Below, in pieces: positions 15,743-24,893 of a DNA stretch of 53,478 bases. The notes beneath the pieces were generated by a model. The model made no database searches. It saw only the letters and a list, made by a program, of their open reading frames with translations, and was not told where the DNA came from. This stretch comes from Nitrospira japonica (lineage in GTDB: Bacteria; Nitrospirota; Thermodesulfovibrionia; UBA6902): positions 1 to 53,478 of the forward strand of contig DYJL01000020.1 in NCBI GenBank assembly GCA_020723105.1, written 5' to 3'. Position 1 is the first letter of the stretch. Every line of letters starts with the position of its first letter. The position numbers were made by a program, and so were the translations under genes.

Positions 15743-15912
15743 ATTATTCAAATATTTTACTATGGAGGAAGCATGGCTCGAAAACATCTTGAAAGCGATA
15801 AAATTATTGGATGTTAAGTTTTGGCTCTTGGATTTACAGAGTATATTTATTCTGTCATCACTAAGGTATCGCGCAATATGTTTTTGAGCCATGCTTCCTC
15901 CATAGTAATAAG
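15743..15912. repeat. family B MITE-like repeat, copy 1
   Basis: Terminal inverted repeats of about 30 bp bound it: TACTATGGAGGAAGCATGGC near 15759 and its complement GCCATGCTTCCTCCATAGTA near 15908. The centre is AT-rich and has no reading frame of note. It is almost identical over about 140 bp to copy 2 at 31930-32110. It separates two glycosyltransferase genes. Confidence 0.85.
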
Positions 15913-15933
15913 TAAAACAGGAATAAAAGGCTG

Positions 15934-16830
15934 TTACTTGTATTTCCATTTTATGACAAACTCTTTCATTTTAGCAGAGAAAATTTTTTTTATTATGTTT
16001 TTTAAGAAGGCAAATAAGACTAACAGCGTATAATATGCATGGACCTTAAAAGACTGATTGTATTTTCGAGAGATTCCCCATTGTTCCTTAATATTGGCGA
16101 TAACATTTCTATCTGAAAACCCGCCATGTGCAGTGGATGCAACGACAGTCTTAATCTTGTAGAATCTATATTTATTTGCATATGCTGAATAAATGAAGTC
16201 ATAATCAGCCCCTATCTTGTATGTAAGATTGAAGGGGTGTTTTTTTATGAGATGGGTTTTCACAAACAGGCTTTGATGATTAACGATAATGCCTTTCCAT
16301 AAATCTCTTGTATCTGCTGCCTGTCGGATTACAGAGAAATCATGGTTGTATCTGATTTCATTATCCCCGTATATTAAATCCGCAGAACCATAAGCGCTTT
16401 TAAATATTTCTTCTATTGTACTGGGTTGGTAAAAGGTATCACCGGCATTCAGGAAATTTATCCATTCACCCGCAGCCAGCTTGATCCCTTTGTTCATCGC
16501 ATCATAAATACCATTGTCAGGCTCACTAAGCCAGTAGGCGATTTTATCTTCATACTTCCGAACGATATCCAGAGTCCCATCCGTTGAGCCCCCGTCAATA
16601 ATTATGTGCTCGATATTGTTGCAGGTTTGGTTCAGGACGCTCTGGAGGGTCTGCTCAAGATATTTTTCACCATTAAAAACAACGGTGATTATGCTGAGCA
16701 GGGGCTTGCCGTGTTCAGCATATTTATGAGTTTTTCCGGGGACCCGCTGTCCGCCTTCGAGATGATGAGTACGGGATGGCTTCCTTACAGAATTTTCCGG
16801 CGCATGATGCACTGAATTTTTTTTTGACAA
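15934..16830 (-). CDS. GT2 family glycosyltransferase with start next to a repeat
   Basis: The frame encodes about 298 residues from TTG 16830. The GT-A fold begins SIITVVFNGEKYLEQTLQSV, with IDGGSTDGT and a DXD-like NAGDTF site, as in WcaA/colanic-acid-type transferases. A TTG start at 16830 is preferred because AGGGAG sits 6 bases upstream. That purine run belongs to the family A repeat copy 2, so the repeat seems to provide the ribosome binding site. A GTG at 16812 and a TTG at 16905 inside the repeat are alternatives. The first 45 residues before the fold look non-conserved, which agrees with a rearranged 5' end. Confidence 0.8.
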   Translation of the reverse strand: MSKKNSVHHAPENSVRKPSRTHHLEGGQRVPGKTHKYAEHGKPLLSIITVVFNGEKYLEQTLQSVLNQTCNNIEHIIIDGGSTDGTLDIVRKYEDKIAYWLSEPDNGIYDAMNKGIKLAAGEWINFLNAGDTFYQPSTIEEIFKSAYGSADLIYGDNEIRYNHDFSVIRQAADTRDLWKGIIVNHQSLFVKTHLIKKHPFNLTYKIGADYDFIYSAYANKYRFYKIKTVVASTAHGGFSDRNVIANIKEQWGISRKYNQSFKVHAYYTLLVLFAFLKNIIKKIFSAKMKEFVIKWKYK

Positions 16831-16837
16831 TACTTGC

Positions 16838-16937
16838 TCCCTATCCCCTAATCCCTTTTTAAAGGTGTCGTATAGAAATTCTTTCACAGCCTCCCATATC
16901 TGCAACTATTGGAACAGTGTTCACCATGAAAAATGTG
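16838..16937 (+). repeat. family A repeat, copy 2 (right end only)
   Basis: The C/T-rich CCCTATCCCCTAATCCC segment, GGTGTCGTATAGAAATTC and the end TTCACCATGAAAAATG match the right part of the complete copies at 37461 and 50849. The left arm is missing, replaced by coding sequence of the neighbouring glycosyltransferase gene. On the reverse strand it carries the conserved 22-codon frame of this family. Confidence 0.8.
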
Positions 16938-16939
16938 GC

Positions 16940-17920
16940 CTACGTATATGGATAATAACTTTCTTTTTTCCTGTATGCGGCTATCAGTTTTTTATAAATT
17001 TCGATATTCCCCAGACGCATGAGCGTTGATGAGAAATGATAAAATATATCCCGGAGGCTTCCTGCTCTGAGGGAAGTGATTGAATCAATCTCATTCATTA
17101 ATTCTGTAACGGATAATCCGAAACTTGTTAATATTTCCGGGCCCAGATGATTTATGTATCGTTTTGAAAACCATTTCCTGTAATGCGTGTTCAGGATATT
17201 CTTCCATTTCTCAAGTGAATCGGTTGAAACGGAATCAAACAGGTTAACCCCTGTTGTATCGCCGCATCTGCCGCCGAACTTCACATTTCTGTAGTTTTGA
17301 ATCATGGAGGGGTCAAAGGGTATATCAAGGTAAGAGCATATTTTCCGCATTTGGACCTCCGGTGATTTGACCAGCTCATTGTAGCTTACCGAAACAGCCC
17401 GCTCCTTTAACATTGCATACCCGACAGACAGGGCGCGTGGGCCGTAATACAGGTCAACATAGTGCTTATCGAGGATAAATCTGTCTTTTTTCCAGGTAGT
17501 CAGGATCGAGGAAAAGACCTCAAGGGGGTTGCGAAAAAGAAAAATAAATTTGGCGGACGGAAATACCTCGGCGAGAAAGGGTATTATCAAATAATACCTC
17601 GGAGTTTTGTCCAGAAAATACTTACAGGATTTTCCCGATGCCATTCTCCCGTAAAGGGAGAATGAGAAATTTTCTATTTCGCGATAAAAATCGGTTTTGC
17701 CGTTTGGCAGCTCTTTTATTAAATCTTCCAGCGCCTGAAAGGCGGTCTTGTGGCTGTATTGCGTTAAGGTCCCTTCTTTTTTCAGCATAAATGCAAGAGG
17801 AAGCATCAACCAGGGTTCCGCAACGGAATATATTTCAGGACTGACTGCGAGCATTTTCTGCAGCAGTGTTGATCCGGATCTGGGAAGCGATATCAGGAAT
17901 ATTATTTTTTTATCTTTCAT
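16940..17920 (-). CDS. sulfotransferase family protein
   Basis: This 326-residue protein has the 5'-phosphosulfate-binding loop of PAPS-dependent sulfotransferases near the N-terminus (FLISLPRSGSTLLQKML) and the 3'-phosphate region FIFLFRNPLEVFSS with Arg-Asn-Pro and a following Ser. It would move sulfate from PAPS to a glycan hydroxyl in the cytoplasm. I place the start at ATG 17920, which overlaps the stop of the upstream glycosyltransferase gene as ATGA; an upstream in-frame start exists. It is one of five sulfotransferase-like genes in this locus. Confidence 0.88.
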   Translation of the reverse strand: MKDKKIIFLISLPRSGSTLLQKMLAVSPEIYSVAEPWLMLPLAFMLKKEGTLTQYSHKTAFQALEDLIKELPNGKTDFYREIENFSFSLYGRMASGKSCKYFLDKTPRYYLIIPFLAEVFPSAKFIFLFRNPLEVFSSILTTWKKDRFILDKHYVDLYYGPRALSVGYAMLKERAVSVSYNELVKSPEVQMRKICSYLDIPFDPSMIQNYRNVKFGGRCGDTTGVNLFDSVSTDSLEKWKNILNTHYRKWFSKRYINHLGPEILTSFGLSVTELMNEIDSITSLRAGSLRDIFYHFSSTLMRLGNIEIYKKLIAAYRKKESYYPYT

Positions 17921-18900
17921 TTCTTGGGTGGTTTGCTGATTTTCCTGAAGGATGCCGGTATGTTCCATACCCATGTATGCTTCAGTTTATTTATTCTGTT
18001 TTTCAGACTGCTGACTGTCTGGAGTATTTTAACTATGAGCCGGGCTTTCTTTTCCGATGTATTCATGAATGTACAAACAAAGCCGGTAAGCTCTGCTGTT
18101 TCTCCAAGTATAAGCATTTTCCTTGCATGTAAGGCCGACAAGAAATTTGTTATGCTTTTCTTTGTTTTTTCTTTGTCAGTAAGCATGCTGATATCGCATA
18201 GAGTTGAGGACCTTTCAGCTATTTTTATCATGAGTTCAATATGTTCACTTTGCGGCATATTATGTATGCCTTCAGAGTGTCTTCTGTATTCATATAGCGG
18301 CTCGGGGCAATAGACAAATGAGAACCGGCTGGCTAATCGTATTTTCCATTCCCAGTCTTCATAGAATTTCAGGTTTTCATCCAAAAAACCGATTTCATCA
18401 AAACATTTTCTGTGAATCATCATCATTAACGGAGGCGGCAGTTTTCTTGTAGCAATAGCCTCAAATATATTCCCGTTCAGTTTATTGCCTTGTTTATAAC
18501 GGGTACTTATCCTGTTTAATTTTTCATCTGTATAAAATACATTTGAATATGCTATATCCGCCCAGGGGTTTTTATTGAGGACCTCCAGTTCTCTTTCGAT
18601 TTTTTCCGGCAAAAAACGATCGTCGCCATCCAGCCATGTTATACATTCTCCTGAAGCGGCTTTAAATCCGGTATTGCGGTTGGCAGCTATTCCCGAATTC
18701 CGATCCTGAAAGATCGGCTTAATCAGAGCTGGATAGCGGTCAGCATATTTTTTTAAAATCTCTCTTGTATTATCCTTTGTCGAACAATCATCACAAATAA
18801 TGATTTCATGCGGAGAAACAGTCTGCCGTAAAACGCTTTCGATTGCGTCAGGCAAATATTTTTCCTGATTATAGGAAGTTATTATTACTGAAACTTTCAT
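17917..18900 (-). CDS. GT2 family glycosyltransferase
   Basis: This 327-residue GT-A transferase has MKVSVIITSYNQEKYLPDAI at the start, CDDCSTKDNT in the nucleotide pocket and a WLDGDDRFLP metal site. A Cys and Lys-rich C-terminal part is unlike the core. The start is ATG 18900; an upstream TTG adds six residues. Its TGA overlaps the ATG of the next sulfotransferase gene, so glycosylation and sulfation enzymes are translated together. The sugar is unknown. Confidence 0.86.
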   Translation of the reverse strand: MKVSVIITSYNQEKYLPDAIESVLRQTVSPHEIIICDDCSTKDNTREILKKYADRYPALIKPIFQDRNSGIAANRNTGFKAASGECITWLDGDDRFLPEKIERELEVLNKNPWADIAYSNVFYTDEKLNRISTRYKQGNKLNGNIFEAIATRKLPPPLMMMIHRKCFDEIGFLDENLKFYEDWEWKIRLASRFSFVYCPEPLYEYRRHSEGIHNMPQSEHIELMIKIAERSSTLCDISMLTDKEKTKKSITNFLSALHARKMLILGETAELTGFVCTFMNTSEKKARLIVKILQTVSSLKNRINKLKHTWVWNIPASFRKISKPPKK

Positions 18901-18929
18901 ATCATAAGGATTAAGCAACTTTTACAACC

Positions 18930-19823
18930 TCAGCATTTTCTTAGACGCGACAATATCCTTGATATCCATGAATTTTTTGCCTTGCCCGTCTCCTGCCGGT
19001 TTTCTAATTTGTGCTTCAGAATATTTAAATACTGGGTAAAATAAATATTGCTTTCCCTGTCAGTGTATTTGCGCCATGAAGGATAAAATCTGTCCATTAA
19101 TTCACCGCACCAGGTGTCGAAACTTTGCCTCTCTTCATCTTTCCAGTCAGTCCAGTGATAAGGAATTTTTTTTGCTATATTGTGTTGACGGACCGGTGGG
19201 ATTATTTTATTCCCCAGTCCCATCCACTTTATAAGATGCGGCAATTGCTCCTGGAAATCTTCCAGCCTTAAGAGGAAATATTTGTCAGGGGCCCAGGTTT
19301 TCAGATTGTCTTCAATGGTCCTGTTTACATAACTCCAGTACCAGCAGCAACGGCTGAACCGGTCCAGTTTAGCCCATTCATCCGGAGTCATCTCGCCACA
19401 CCGGTCTCCCTGTATCCGGCCGTCAATCCAGGCTTTTTCCAGCGGAGGACAGTCTTCATAACGGGCATGGTTTTCTGAATGACCCGAATACCATTGCTTC
19501 TGATAAGCGGAGGCTGCCACATCCAGGCCGTTTCGGATAAGCCACATGTAACGTGCATTGGGGAAGACTTCCGTCAGCAGAGGAATAATCAGTGACAGGT
19601 TCTGGTTGGATTCACAGTAAATTGAATTATTAAGCACAGGTTTCCGTGTGGCTGTCAGAATCTTTATTAGATCTTCTTTTGGATATTTTCCATAATGATA
19701 AGCGCTTGCTTCCAGAATAAGCTCAGGTGATGGCTCGTGCAGACACACACAGCCGTCTATTGAAGATAGCGTTTTAGCTATGGTCATGGTGCCTGACCTG
19801 CCAGTGCTTAAAATAAAAAACAT
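18930..19823 (-). CDS. sulfotransferase family protein
   Basis: This 297-residue protein starts at once with the PAPS loop (FFILSTGRSGTMTIAKTL), then YMWLIRNGLDVAAS, the Arg-Asn 3'-phosphate site, and WSYVNRTIEDNL. These are the marks of the bacterial sulfotransferase family related to Stf0 and polysaccharide sulfotransferases. The acceptor is unknown. Spacing to the next genes is about 10-30 bp, consistent with one long operon with Wzm/Wzt. Confidence 0.86.
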   Translation of the reverse strand: MFFILSTGRSGTMTIAKTLSSIDGCVCLHEPSPELILEASAYHYGKYPKEDLIKILTATRKPVLNNSIYCESNQNLSLIIPLLTEVFPNARYMWLIRNGLDVAASAYQKQWYSGHSENHARYEDCPPLEKAWIDGRIQGDRCGEMTPDEWAKLDRFSRCCWYWSYVNRTIEDNLKTWAPDKYFLLRLEDFQEQLPHLIKWMGLGNKIIPPVRQHNIAKKIPYHWTDWKDEERQSFDTWCGELMDRFYPSWRKYTDRESNIYFTQYLNILKHKLENRQETGKAKNSWISRILSRLRKC

Positions 19824-19832
19824 GTTTATATC

Positions 19833-20852
19833 TTAGTCCACATCATTTTTTAACGTCAAATTATCAAGGCCAAGCTGAGGCGCAATTTTGTAATATTCGT
19901 CCTTTAATTCGTTTGCAATAACGGGCGGAGTATACCTGACGGTTTTAATGGCATGCTGAAAGCCATCAGAATCTACATCCAGGAATTTCGCTATATACAC
20001 AAGAGTGGCGGAAGGATCGGCACAGAGTCTTTTATGGTTGTAAACGAAAATGTTTTTTGGCGGAGCATGGGGGATTTCCAACACCATAGCCCTGAAATAA
20101 CTGGCTGCATAGATTACGCAGCGCTGAAAATCTGTGACCGTTTTCCATAACGGATGCCATTCATCCGGCACGCCAGGCGGAGCCAGCAGTTCACAGTTTT
20201 TATTTTTTTCCAGATTCCATCGTTTATGATACGAAGCCAATTGCCATTCAAACCCTTTGCGGTACATGGACTCGGCAATTTCAATTACCGGCCTGTGGAC
20301 TAACAGAAATTTTGCACCAGGCAAAGCCGCTGATAACCTGGAAAGCGCGAATACTATTTCAGGAGATTTCAGGCAGAGATGGATATCTTTTGCAAAGAAC
20401 TCTAAAGGAATACGGTGCCGGGTCAAACTCTTTTGTTTTATAAAAGGGTTTTGAATGGATGACAACCCGCGGGCGATTTTGCCTGGCACCAGTTTAATCC
20501 TGTCAGCGAGGGAGTGTTTTGCAGTATTTGAATATGGACGGACCGGCGGAGCTACTGTGGGATAATGACTTATCTTTGGTGAAGGAGCTGCTCCCCATAC
20601 ATGATTATCTTTTATAATGTGTTTCAGCAGATATTGCTTTATTTCATCCGGAGACATTTCCCCTGAACGAAGCTGCTGCACCAGTCCAATCCTTGACTGA
20701 TAATAGTATAAACTCCAGTTTTCATATACGCTGTTGTCAATAACCGTAACTATTTCCGGATGTGAATTCAAGAGCCTGGCAAGGAGAGTTGTTCCGCTTC
20801 TCGGCGGCCCGCCTGCCAATATCAATTTGTCTAAGATATGAGATTCATACAT
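19833..20852 (-). CDS. sulfotransferase family protein
   Basis: This 339-residue protein has the phosphosulfate loop LILAGGPPRSGTTLLARLL and a second motif FLLVHRPVIEIAES, where Arg-Pro replaces the more usual Arg-Asn-Pro. A Pro/Arg-rich insertion lies near residues 90-150. Four bases separate it from the preceding gene. It is probably cytoplasmic and acts on the growing glycan. Its divergence from the other sulfotransferases here suggests a different acceptor position rather than a recent duplication. Confidence 0.85.
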   Translation of the reverse strand: MYESHILDKLILAGGPPRSGTTLLARLLNSHPEIVTVIDNSVYENWSLYYYQSRIGLVQQLRSGEMSPDEIKQYLLKHIIKDNHVWGAAPSPKISHYPTVAPPVRPYSNTAKHSLADRIKLVPGKIARGLSSIQNPFIKQKSLTRHRIPLEFFAKDIHLCLKSPEIVFALSRLSAALPGAKFLLVHRPVIEIAESMYRKGFEWQLASYHKRWNLEKNKNCELLAPPGVPDEWHPLWKTVTDFQRCVIYAASYFRAMVLEIPHAPPKNIFVYNHKRLCADPSATLVYIAKFLDVDSDGFQHAIKTVRYTPPVIANELKDEYYKIAPQLGLDNLTLKNDVD

Positions 20853-20855
20853 AAG

Positions 20856-21692
20856 TTATGCAAGCTTTTTTGGCAAAGCAATTGTTGGGGTGAAGGGTTT
20901 TCTCTTAGCGCCGGTATCGAAAAGATATGACCGGAAATCTTTATCAAAAGGCCCGAACTCTGTTTCAAGGCTTTTAAATATTTTTAAGAACTCGTTTTTG
21001 TTGTGAGCAGTGAAGTCTGAATATTCTTTGCTTTTCCATATGCGTTCATTGCCGATGTGAAAGGTCAGGTGCAGATCTTTAAACTCGTTGTATTTTTCTG
21101 CATGACATGCAAGATTGCAGAGCAGCACCCTGCCGACCCAGCCGATGCCAACGCAAGCCGCACCCAATTTGTACCGCGGATACACATCTTTCCTGAATAC
21201 AAAACAGTCATATCCTTTATGGGGTGTTCCTTCCTCGGAATACATGAGCGGAATTTCGCTGATATTATTAAATTTACTGGGAATGGTCCGCCTGTTGATA
21301 ACAAAGGCATCATATCCGTTTTCTATTAAGTTGTTTACCTGAATATAAAAATCCGGTAAAACGGCGATATCAACATTAGTGTAGACAAAATACTCTGCAT
21401 CTGAAGACTCATACATGCGATCAAGGATATCCTTTATCAAAGGCAGTTTGCGTTTAACACTGAATTTGCCAAAATCCAGTATCGAGCGGCCCAGATCCGG
21501 CGTCAATATAAAACCTTCCGGAACAATTTGACGGTCTTCCTGGTATTGGGCTGTCAGCAGGGCAACATCTACATGTTTTTTGGCGTGGTCCCGTGCAGCC
21601 TTCATTGTCTCGAAGGTGACGGGTTGTGCAAAGAAAAGATCGGATGTTTTTTCAACGACAACCGGGTTTATGATATGTGCGATTTTCCTCAT
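20856..21692 (-). CDS. unknown protein, glycosyltransferase-like
   Basis: This 278-residue soluble protein has no family I can name with confidence. A segment near residues 100-125 (AEYFVYTNVDIAVLPDFY) looks like the metal-binding strand-loop of GT-A glycosyltransferases (Asn-Val-Asp in place of DXD), and the C-terminal FHIGNERIWKS could be an acceptor-side motif. It lies between two sulfotransferase genes and is spaced like the rest of the operon. A glycan-modifying role is likely; the exact reaction is not. Confidence 0.55.
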   Translation of the reverse strand: MRKIAHIINPVVVEKTSDLFFAQPVTFETMKAARDHAKKHVDVALLTAQYQEDRQIVPEGFILTPDLGRSILDFGKFSVKRKLPLIKDILDRMYESSDAEYFVYTNVDIAVLPDFYIQVNNLIENGYDAFVINRRTIPSKFNNISEIPLMYSEEGTPHKGYDCFVFRKDVYPRYKLGAACVGIGWVGRVLLCNLACHAEKYNEFKDLHLTFHIGNERIWKSKEYSDFTAHNKNEFLKIFKSLETEFGPFDKDFRSYLFDTGAKRKPFTPTIALPKKLA

Positions 21693-21716
21693 GCTTTGAG
21701 ATTGCTAAAAGAGCAA

Positions 21717-22592
21717 TCACGAAATTTTGTATTCTTCTAAAGCAAGTGTATTCGGAATAGCGATTCCTTGTGCAATGGCTTTCTCCATATATAATTCAAG
21801 ACGCTTTCTGCAGTATCCAAGATCAACCTGATTATTATAAACATCTTTTACATTTTCACGTGTATTGATTTTTTCCCCAAACAAATTCTTTGTGTTACCG
21901 GTTATTGTAATCCTCAAATCCTGAAATAATGATTCGACATTTGAATAATCATTAAGACTTTCCAGGCGGACCTGATGAACTCTAACCTCGGGATATTCTT
22001 TCTGGAACCTGAGGGCGCGTGACTCAATGTCAATCAGATATGCAATGCTCAGGTCGTATTGGTCTAAATTGCTATCGCTGTCTATGCAAGCTATTGCCTT
22101 TGTTCTGGCATTGGGACTGGACATCCACTTTGGCCAGGCTTTATTTAAATTTGTAAAATAATTCAGTTCAATAAAGCTTTTTAAAACATGTGCAAGGGAT
22201 CTGTGCAGGATAATGACCTCAATATTCTTAAATGTATCGCTTACCACATCGAAAAATGTCTTGATAAACATGTGGTTCGTTTCACAGTATATTTCATTCT
22301 GACTCATGTTTTTCAGGATTTTATATATTGCTTTGCATTTAATTTTCCGAAGGTTATAAGTCATCTTGTAATCATAACGATTAACCATTTGGAGATATTT
22401 CCCGTTCATTGCCGGCCTGGGTTCATGAAAAGCTGATACTTCTTCTGCTGTATTCAACAGAGCGGCTAAATAATTGGATCCGGCCCTTCCGGAATTAATA
22501 CAGAAAATCAGCCTCCTGTTGTCAGTTCTTGTCTCTGGAATTCGCAGAAAACCATAAAAACTGTTTATTAAATAAGTTGTGATAGCCGGCAT
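21717..22592 (-). CDS. divergent sulfotransferase-like protein
   Basis: This frame encodes 291 residues. The PAPS loop is recognisable as IFCINSGRAGSNYLAALL near residues 28-45, with VIILHRSLAHVLKSF as the probable 3'-phosphate site, where Arg-Ser replaces Arg-Asn. The rest is poorly conserved. Located directly after Wzt, it is the first modifying enzyme of the operon behind the exporter genes. The sulfotransferase assignment is likely; acceptor and activity are unknown. Confidence 0.75.
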   Translation of the reverse strand: MPAITTYLINSFYGFLRIPETRTDNRRLIFCINSGRAGSNYLAALLNTAEEVSAFHEPRPAMNGKYLQMVNRYDYKMTYNLRKIKCKAIYKILKNMSQNEIYCETNHMFIKTFFDVVSDTFKNIEVIILHRSLAHVLKSFIELNYFTNLNKAWPKWMSSPNARTKAIACIDSDSNLDQYDLSIAYLIDIESRALRFQKEYPEVRVHQVRLESLNDYSNVESLFQDLRITITGNTKNLFGEKINTRENVKDVYNNQVDLGYCRKRLELYMEKAIAQGIAIPNTLALEEYKIS

Positions 22593-22601
22593 TTTAAGAT
22601 A

Positions 22602-23975
22602 TTAACTGTTTTCCCGACAAATTTCCGCAGGTTTTGAAAGCAACTCTGCGCCTTTCCAGCCGCTTTCAACAGAGGCATTGTTTTCAGGTTTGAAAATCCA
22701 TTTATGAGGAAGCACAGTCAGCCCCCTCGTTTGAGTAACAGCGCATCCGCTTTTATATATGTCCTGCCCGTTAATATATAATGACAATACATTAATAAGT
22801 TTGACATAAAATCCTTGTCCCTGTCTGGCAAGCGCTATATCAATATAGTACATTCCCTCTGCAAATGGAATAACGGGCAGAACTAAATTAATGCGCCCCT
22901 CGCCGGACAGATTCTCAATGGGGAATCCGCTGATTGGCGTATTGGATAGCCGGAGTATTTCAGTGTTCATTTGATTCTTGAACTTGATGATAAAAGATGC
23001 AGAGGGTATTTTGACTCCCTCTTTTAGTTTGTAAGCAATCTGTAAAACAAAGCCGCCGCCAGTGAATAGTATTTTAAGAATGTTATTGTCGAGGTCGAGC
23101 AGTTTAATATCTGTAATAAGAACAGGGCCGCTGTGTGTAAATTTTTTACTGTCCAGGGCCCAGCACTCTGATGTTGGCTGGTGATTATGCAAATAACTGT
23201 TTATGACTGTAACGGGCTCATCATCAGCCATAAGTCTTCCGTTATCCAACAACATAGCCCTGTTACATAATTTTTGTATGGCGCTCATATTATGGCTCAC
23301 AAACAAAACTGTTCTTCCTTCTCTGCCGATATCTTCCATCTTTCCCAGGCATTTTCTCTGAAACTGCGTATCACCGACAGCCAGCACTTCATCAACAATA
23401 AGTATCTCCGGTTCCAGGTGCGCGGCTACTGCAAAGGCGAGACGGACATACATTCCGCTTGAGAAGCGTTTTACCGGTGTGTCAAGAAATTTCTCCACTT
23501 CTGCAAATGCCACGATTTCATCAAATTTTTTTTTGATCTCCGCCTTGCCCATGCCGAGGATAGCTCCGTTGAGGAAGATATTTTCCCTTCCTGTAAGCTC
23601 GGGGTGAAAGCCGGTGCCGACTTCAAGAAGACTTGCTACACGGCTCTTTATTTTAATTCGGCCGGTGGTCGGTTCCGTAATCCTGCTGAGAATTTTTAAA
23701 AGGGTTGATTTCCCGGCGCCGTTTCTGCCGATAATTCCGATACGGTTGCCCTGCTGGACATCAAATGAGATATCTTTCAGCGCCCAGAATTCTTCTGTGC
23801 CGGCAAGTCCGGCAAGCGGCTGTCCGGATGATGAGACAAAAGGATGCAGAAGCCTTTTCCCTATCTCTTTGCTTTTTCTGGCTATAGTGTCGCGAAGGGT
23901 CAGATACCGCTCCCGCTTTTGATGGGCAATAATGTATTTTTTTGACAGGTTTTCAACTTTGATTACAGTGCTCAC
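22602..23975 (-). CDS. wzt: polysaccharide ABC exporter ATP-binding protein with glycan-binding domain
   Basis: This 457-residue Wzt-type ATPase has Walker A IGRNGAGKSTLL at about 82-93, the signature KRFSSGMYVRLAFAVAAHL, Walker B ILIVDEVLAVGD and the SHNM switch histidine. A C-terminal beta-sandwich domain (about 280-430) of the Wzt carbohydrate-binding type, absent from capsule-only KpsT proteins, recognises the end group of the chain and licenses export. It pairs with the permease 7 bp upstream. The long C-terminal extension with the adjacent methyl- and sulfotransferases suggests a modified end group as export signal. Confidence 0.93.
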   Translation of the reverse strand: MSTVIKVENLSKKYIIAHQKRERYLTLRDTIARKSKEIGKRLLHPFVSSSGQPLAGLAGTEEFWALKDISFDVQQGNRIGIIGRNGAGKSTLLKILSRITEPTTGRIKIKSRVASLLEVGTGFHPELTGRENIFLNGAILGMGKAEIKKKFDEIVAFAEVEKFLDTPVKRFSSGMYVRLAFAVAAHLEPEILIVDEVLAVGDTQFQRKCLGKMEDIGREGRTVLFVSHNMSAIQKLCNRAMLLDNGRLMADDEPVTVINSYLHNHQPTSECWALDSKKFTHSGPVLITDIKLLDLDNNILKILFTGGGFVLQIAYKLKEGVKIPSASFIIKFKNQMNTEILRLSNTPISGFPIENLSGEGRINLVLPVIPFAEGMYYIDIALARQGQGFYVKLINVLSLYINGQDIYKSGCAVTQTRGLTVLPHKWIFKPENNASVESGWKGAELLSKPAEICRENS

Positions 23976-23982
23976 ATTTACC

Positions 23983-24813
23983 TCAAATCACATCTGCAAA
24001 GAAGCGTTCTGTTTTACGGAAATAATAGAGCCCGAACAGGAAAATTCCCAGCGTAAGTACTATTGAAAGAAGAAATCCCGGCAGGTAAAGTTTTGACATT
24101 CCCCCGAGTATGGCCCAGCGAAAGCCGTCAATGACCCCGACCATCGGATTTAGAGAGTAAAGCAGACGCCATTGTTCAGGCACCACCGAGCTGCTAAAGC
24201 CCACAGGTGAAATGTACAGGCCAAACTGGACCATGAATGGGACAATATAACGAAAGTCCCTGTACTTAACGTTTAAAGCTGATAGCCAGAATCCAAACCC
24301 GAGTGCAGCCATCAGGGCCAGTAATAAAAAGAAAGGCAGTGTAATAATCCGCCAGCCTGGAACAAACTGATACCATGCCATGAGAATTCCCAGAATGACA
24401 AAGGATATCAGAAAATCTATCAGGCTGACAATGACTGCGCTGCCGGGCACAATCAGGCGGGGAAAGTATACCTTTGAGATCAGGTTTGCATTTGTAATAA
24501 TGGAAGTGCTGCTTTCTGTCAGGGCGTTGGCAAACATCTGCCACGGAAGCATTGCTACGAAAACAAGAATAGGATAAGGAGAGTTGCCTTCAGAGGGAAA
24601 CTTTGCGAATTTGCCGAAGATAACAGTAAAGATAAGCATGGTCAGCACGGGCCGGACAACACTCCAGGCGATGCCGATGACCGTTTGCTTGTAGCGCACC
24701 AGAATATCTCTCCAGGCCAGAAAATAAAAGAGCTCCCTGTAACGCCAGAGATCGCTCCAGAACTGCTTTATCCCTTTGCCCGGCTCAATGATAAGATCAA
24801 AGCTTTCGTTCAT
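23983..24813 (-). CDS. wzm: polysaccharide ABC exporter permease
   Basis: This 276-residue integral membrane protein of the ABC-2/Wzm family has a soluble N-terminus with an amphipathic helix (WSDLWRYRELFYFLAWRDI) and the conserved RYKQTVIGIAWSVVRP, then about six transmembrane helices with the SPVGFSSSVVPEQWR loop. Together with Wzt it moves lipid-linked polysaccharide across the inner membrane. It is the first gene behind the promoter at 24823-24851, with a very short predicted leader. Confidence 0.93.
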   Translation of the reverse strand: MNESFDLIIEPGKGIKQFWSDLWRYRELFYFLAWRDILVRYKQTVIGIAWSVVRPVLTMLIFTVIFGKFAKFPSEGNSPYPILVFVAMLPWQMFANALTESSTSIITNANLISKVYFPRLIVPGSAVIVSLIDFLISFVILGILMAWYQFVPGWRIITLPFFLLLALMAALGFGFWLSALNVKYRDFRYIVPFMVQFGLYISPVGFSSSVVPEQWRLLYSLNPMVGVIDGFRWAILGGMSKLYLPGFLLSIVLTLGIFLFGLYYFRKTERFFADVI

Positions 24814-24822
24814 AAATAACCT

Positions 24823-24851
24823 GTTATACGAATCCTATTTGGTAAAAACAA
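24823..24851 (-). promoter_or_regulatory. promoter of the exporter/sulfotransferase operon
   Basis: On the minus strand, -35 TTGTTT (24846-24851) and -10 TATAAC (24823-24828) are 17 bp apart. The predicted start near 24816 is about three bases ahead of the wzm ATG (24813), and no Shine-Dalgarno sequence precedes that ATG, so initiation may be leaderless. Confidence 0.5.
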
Positions 24852-24893
24852 TTTTTGTAATATACCACCAAAAACATATTTCTGGATACGGTT

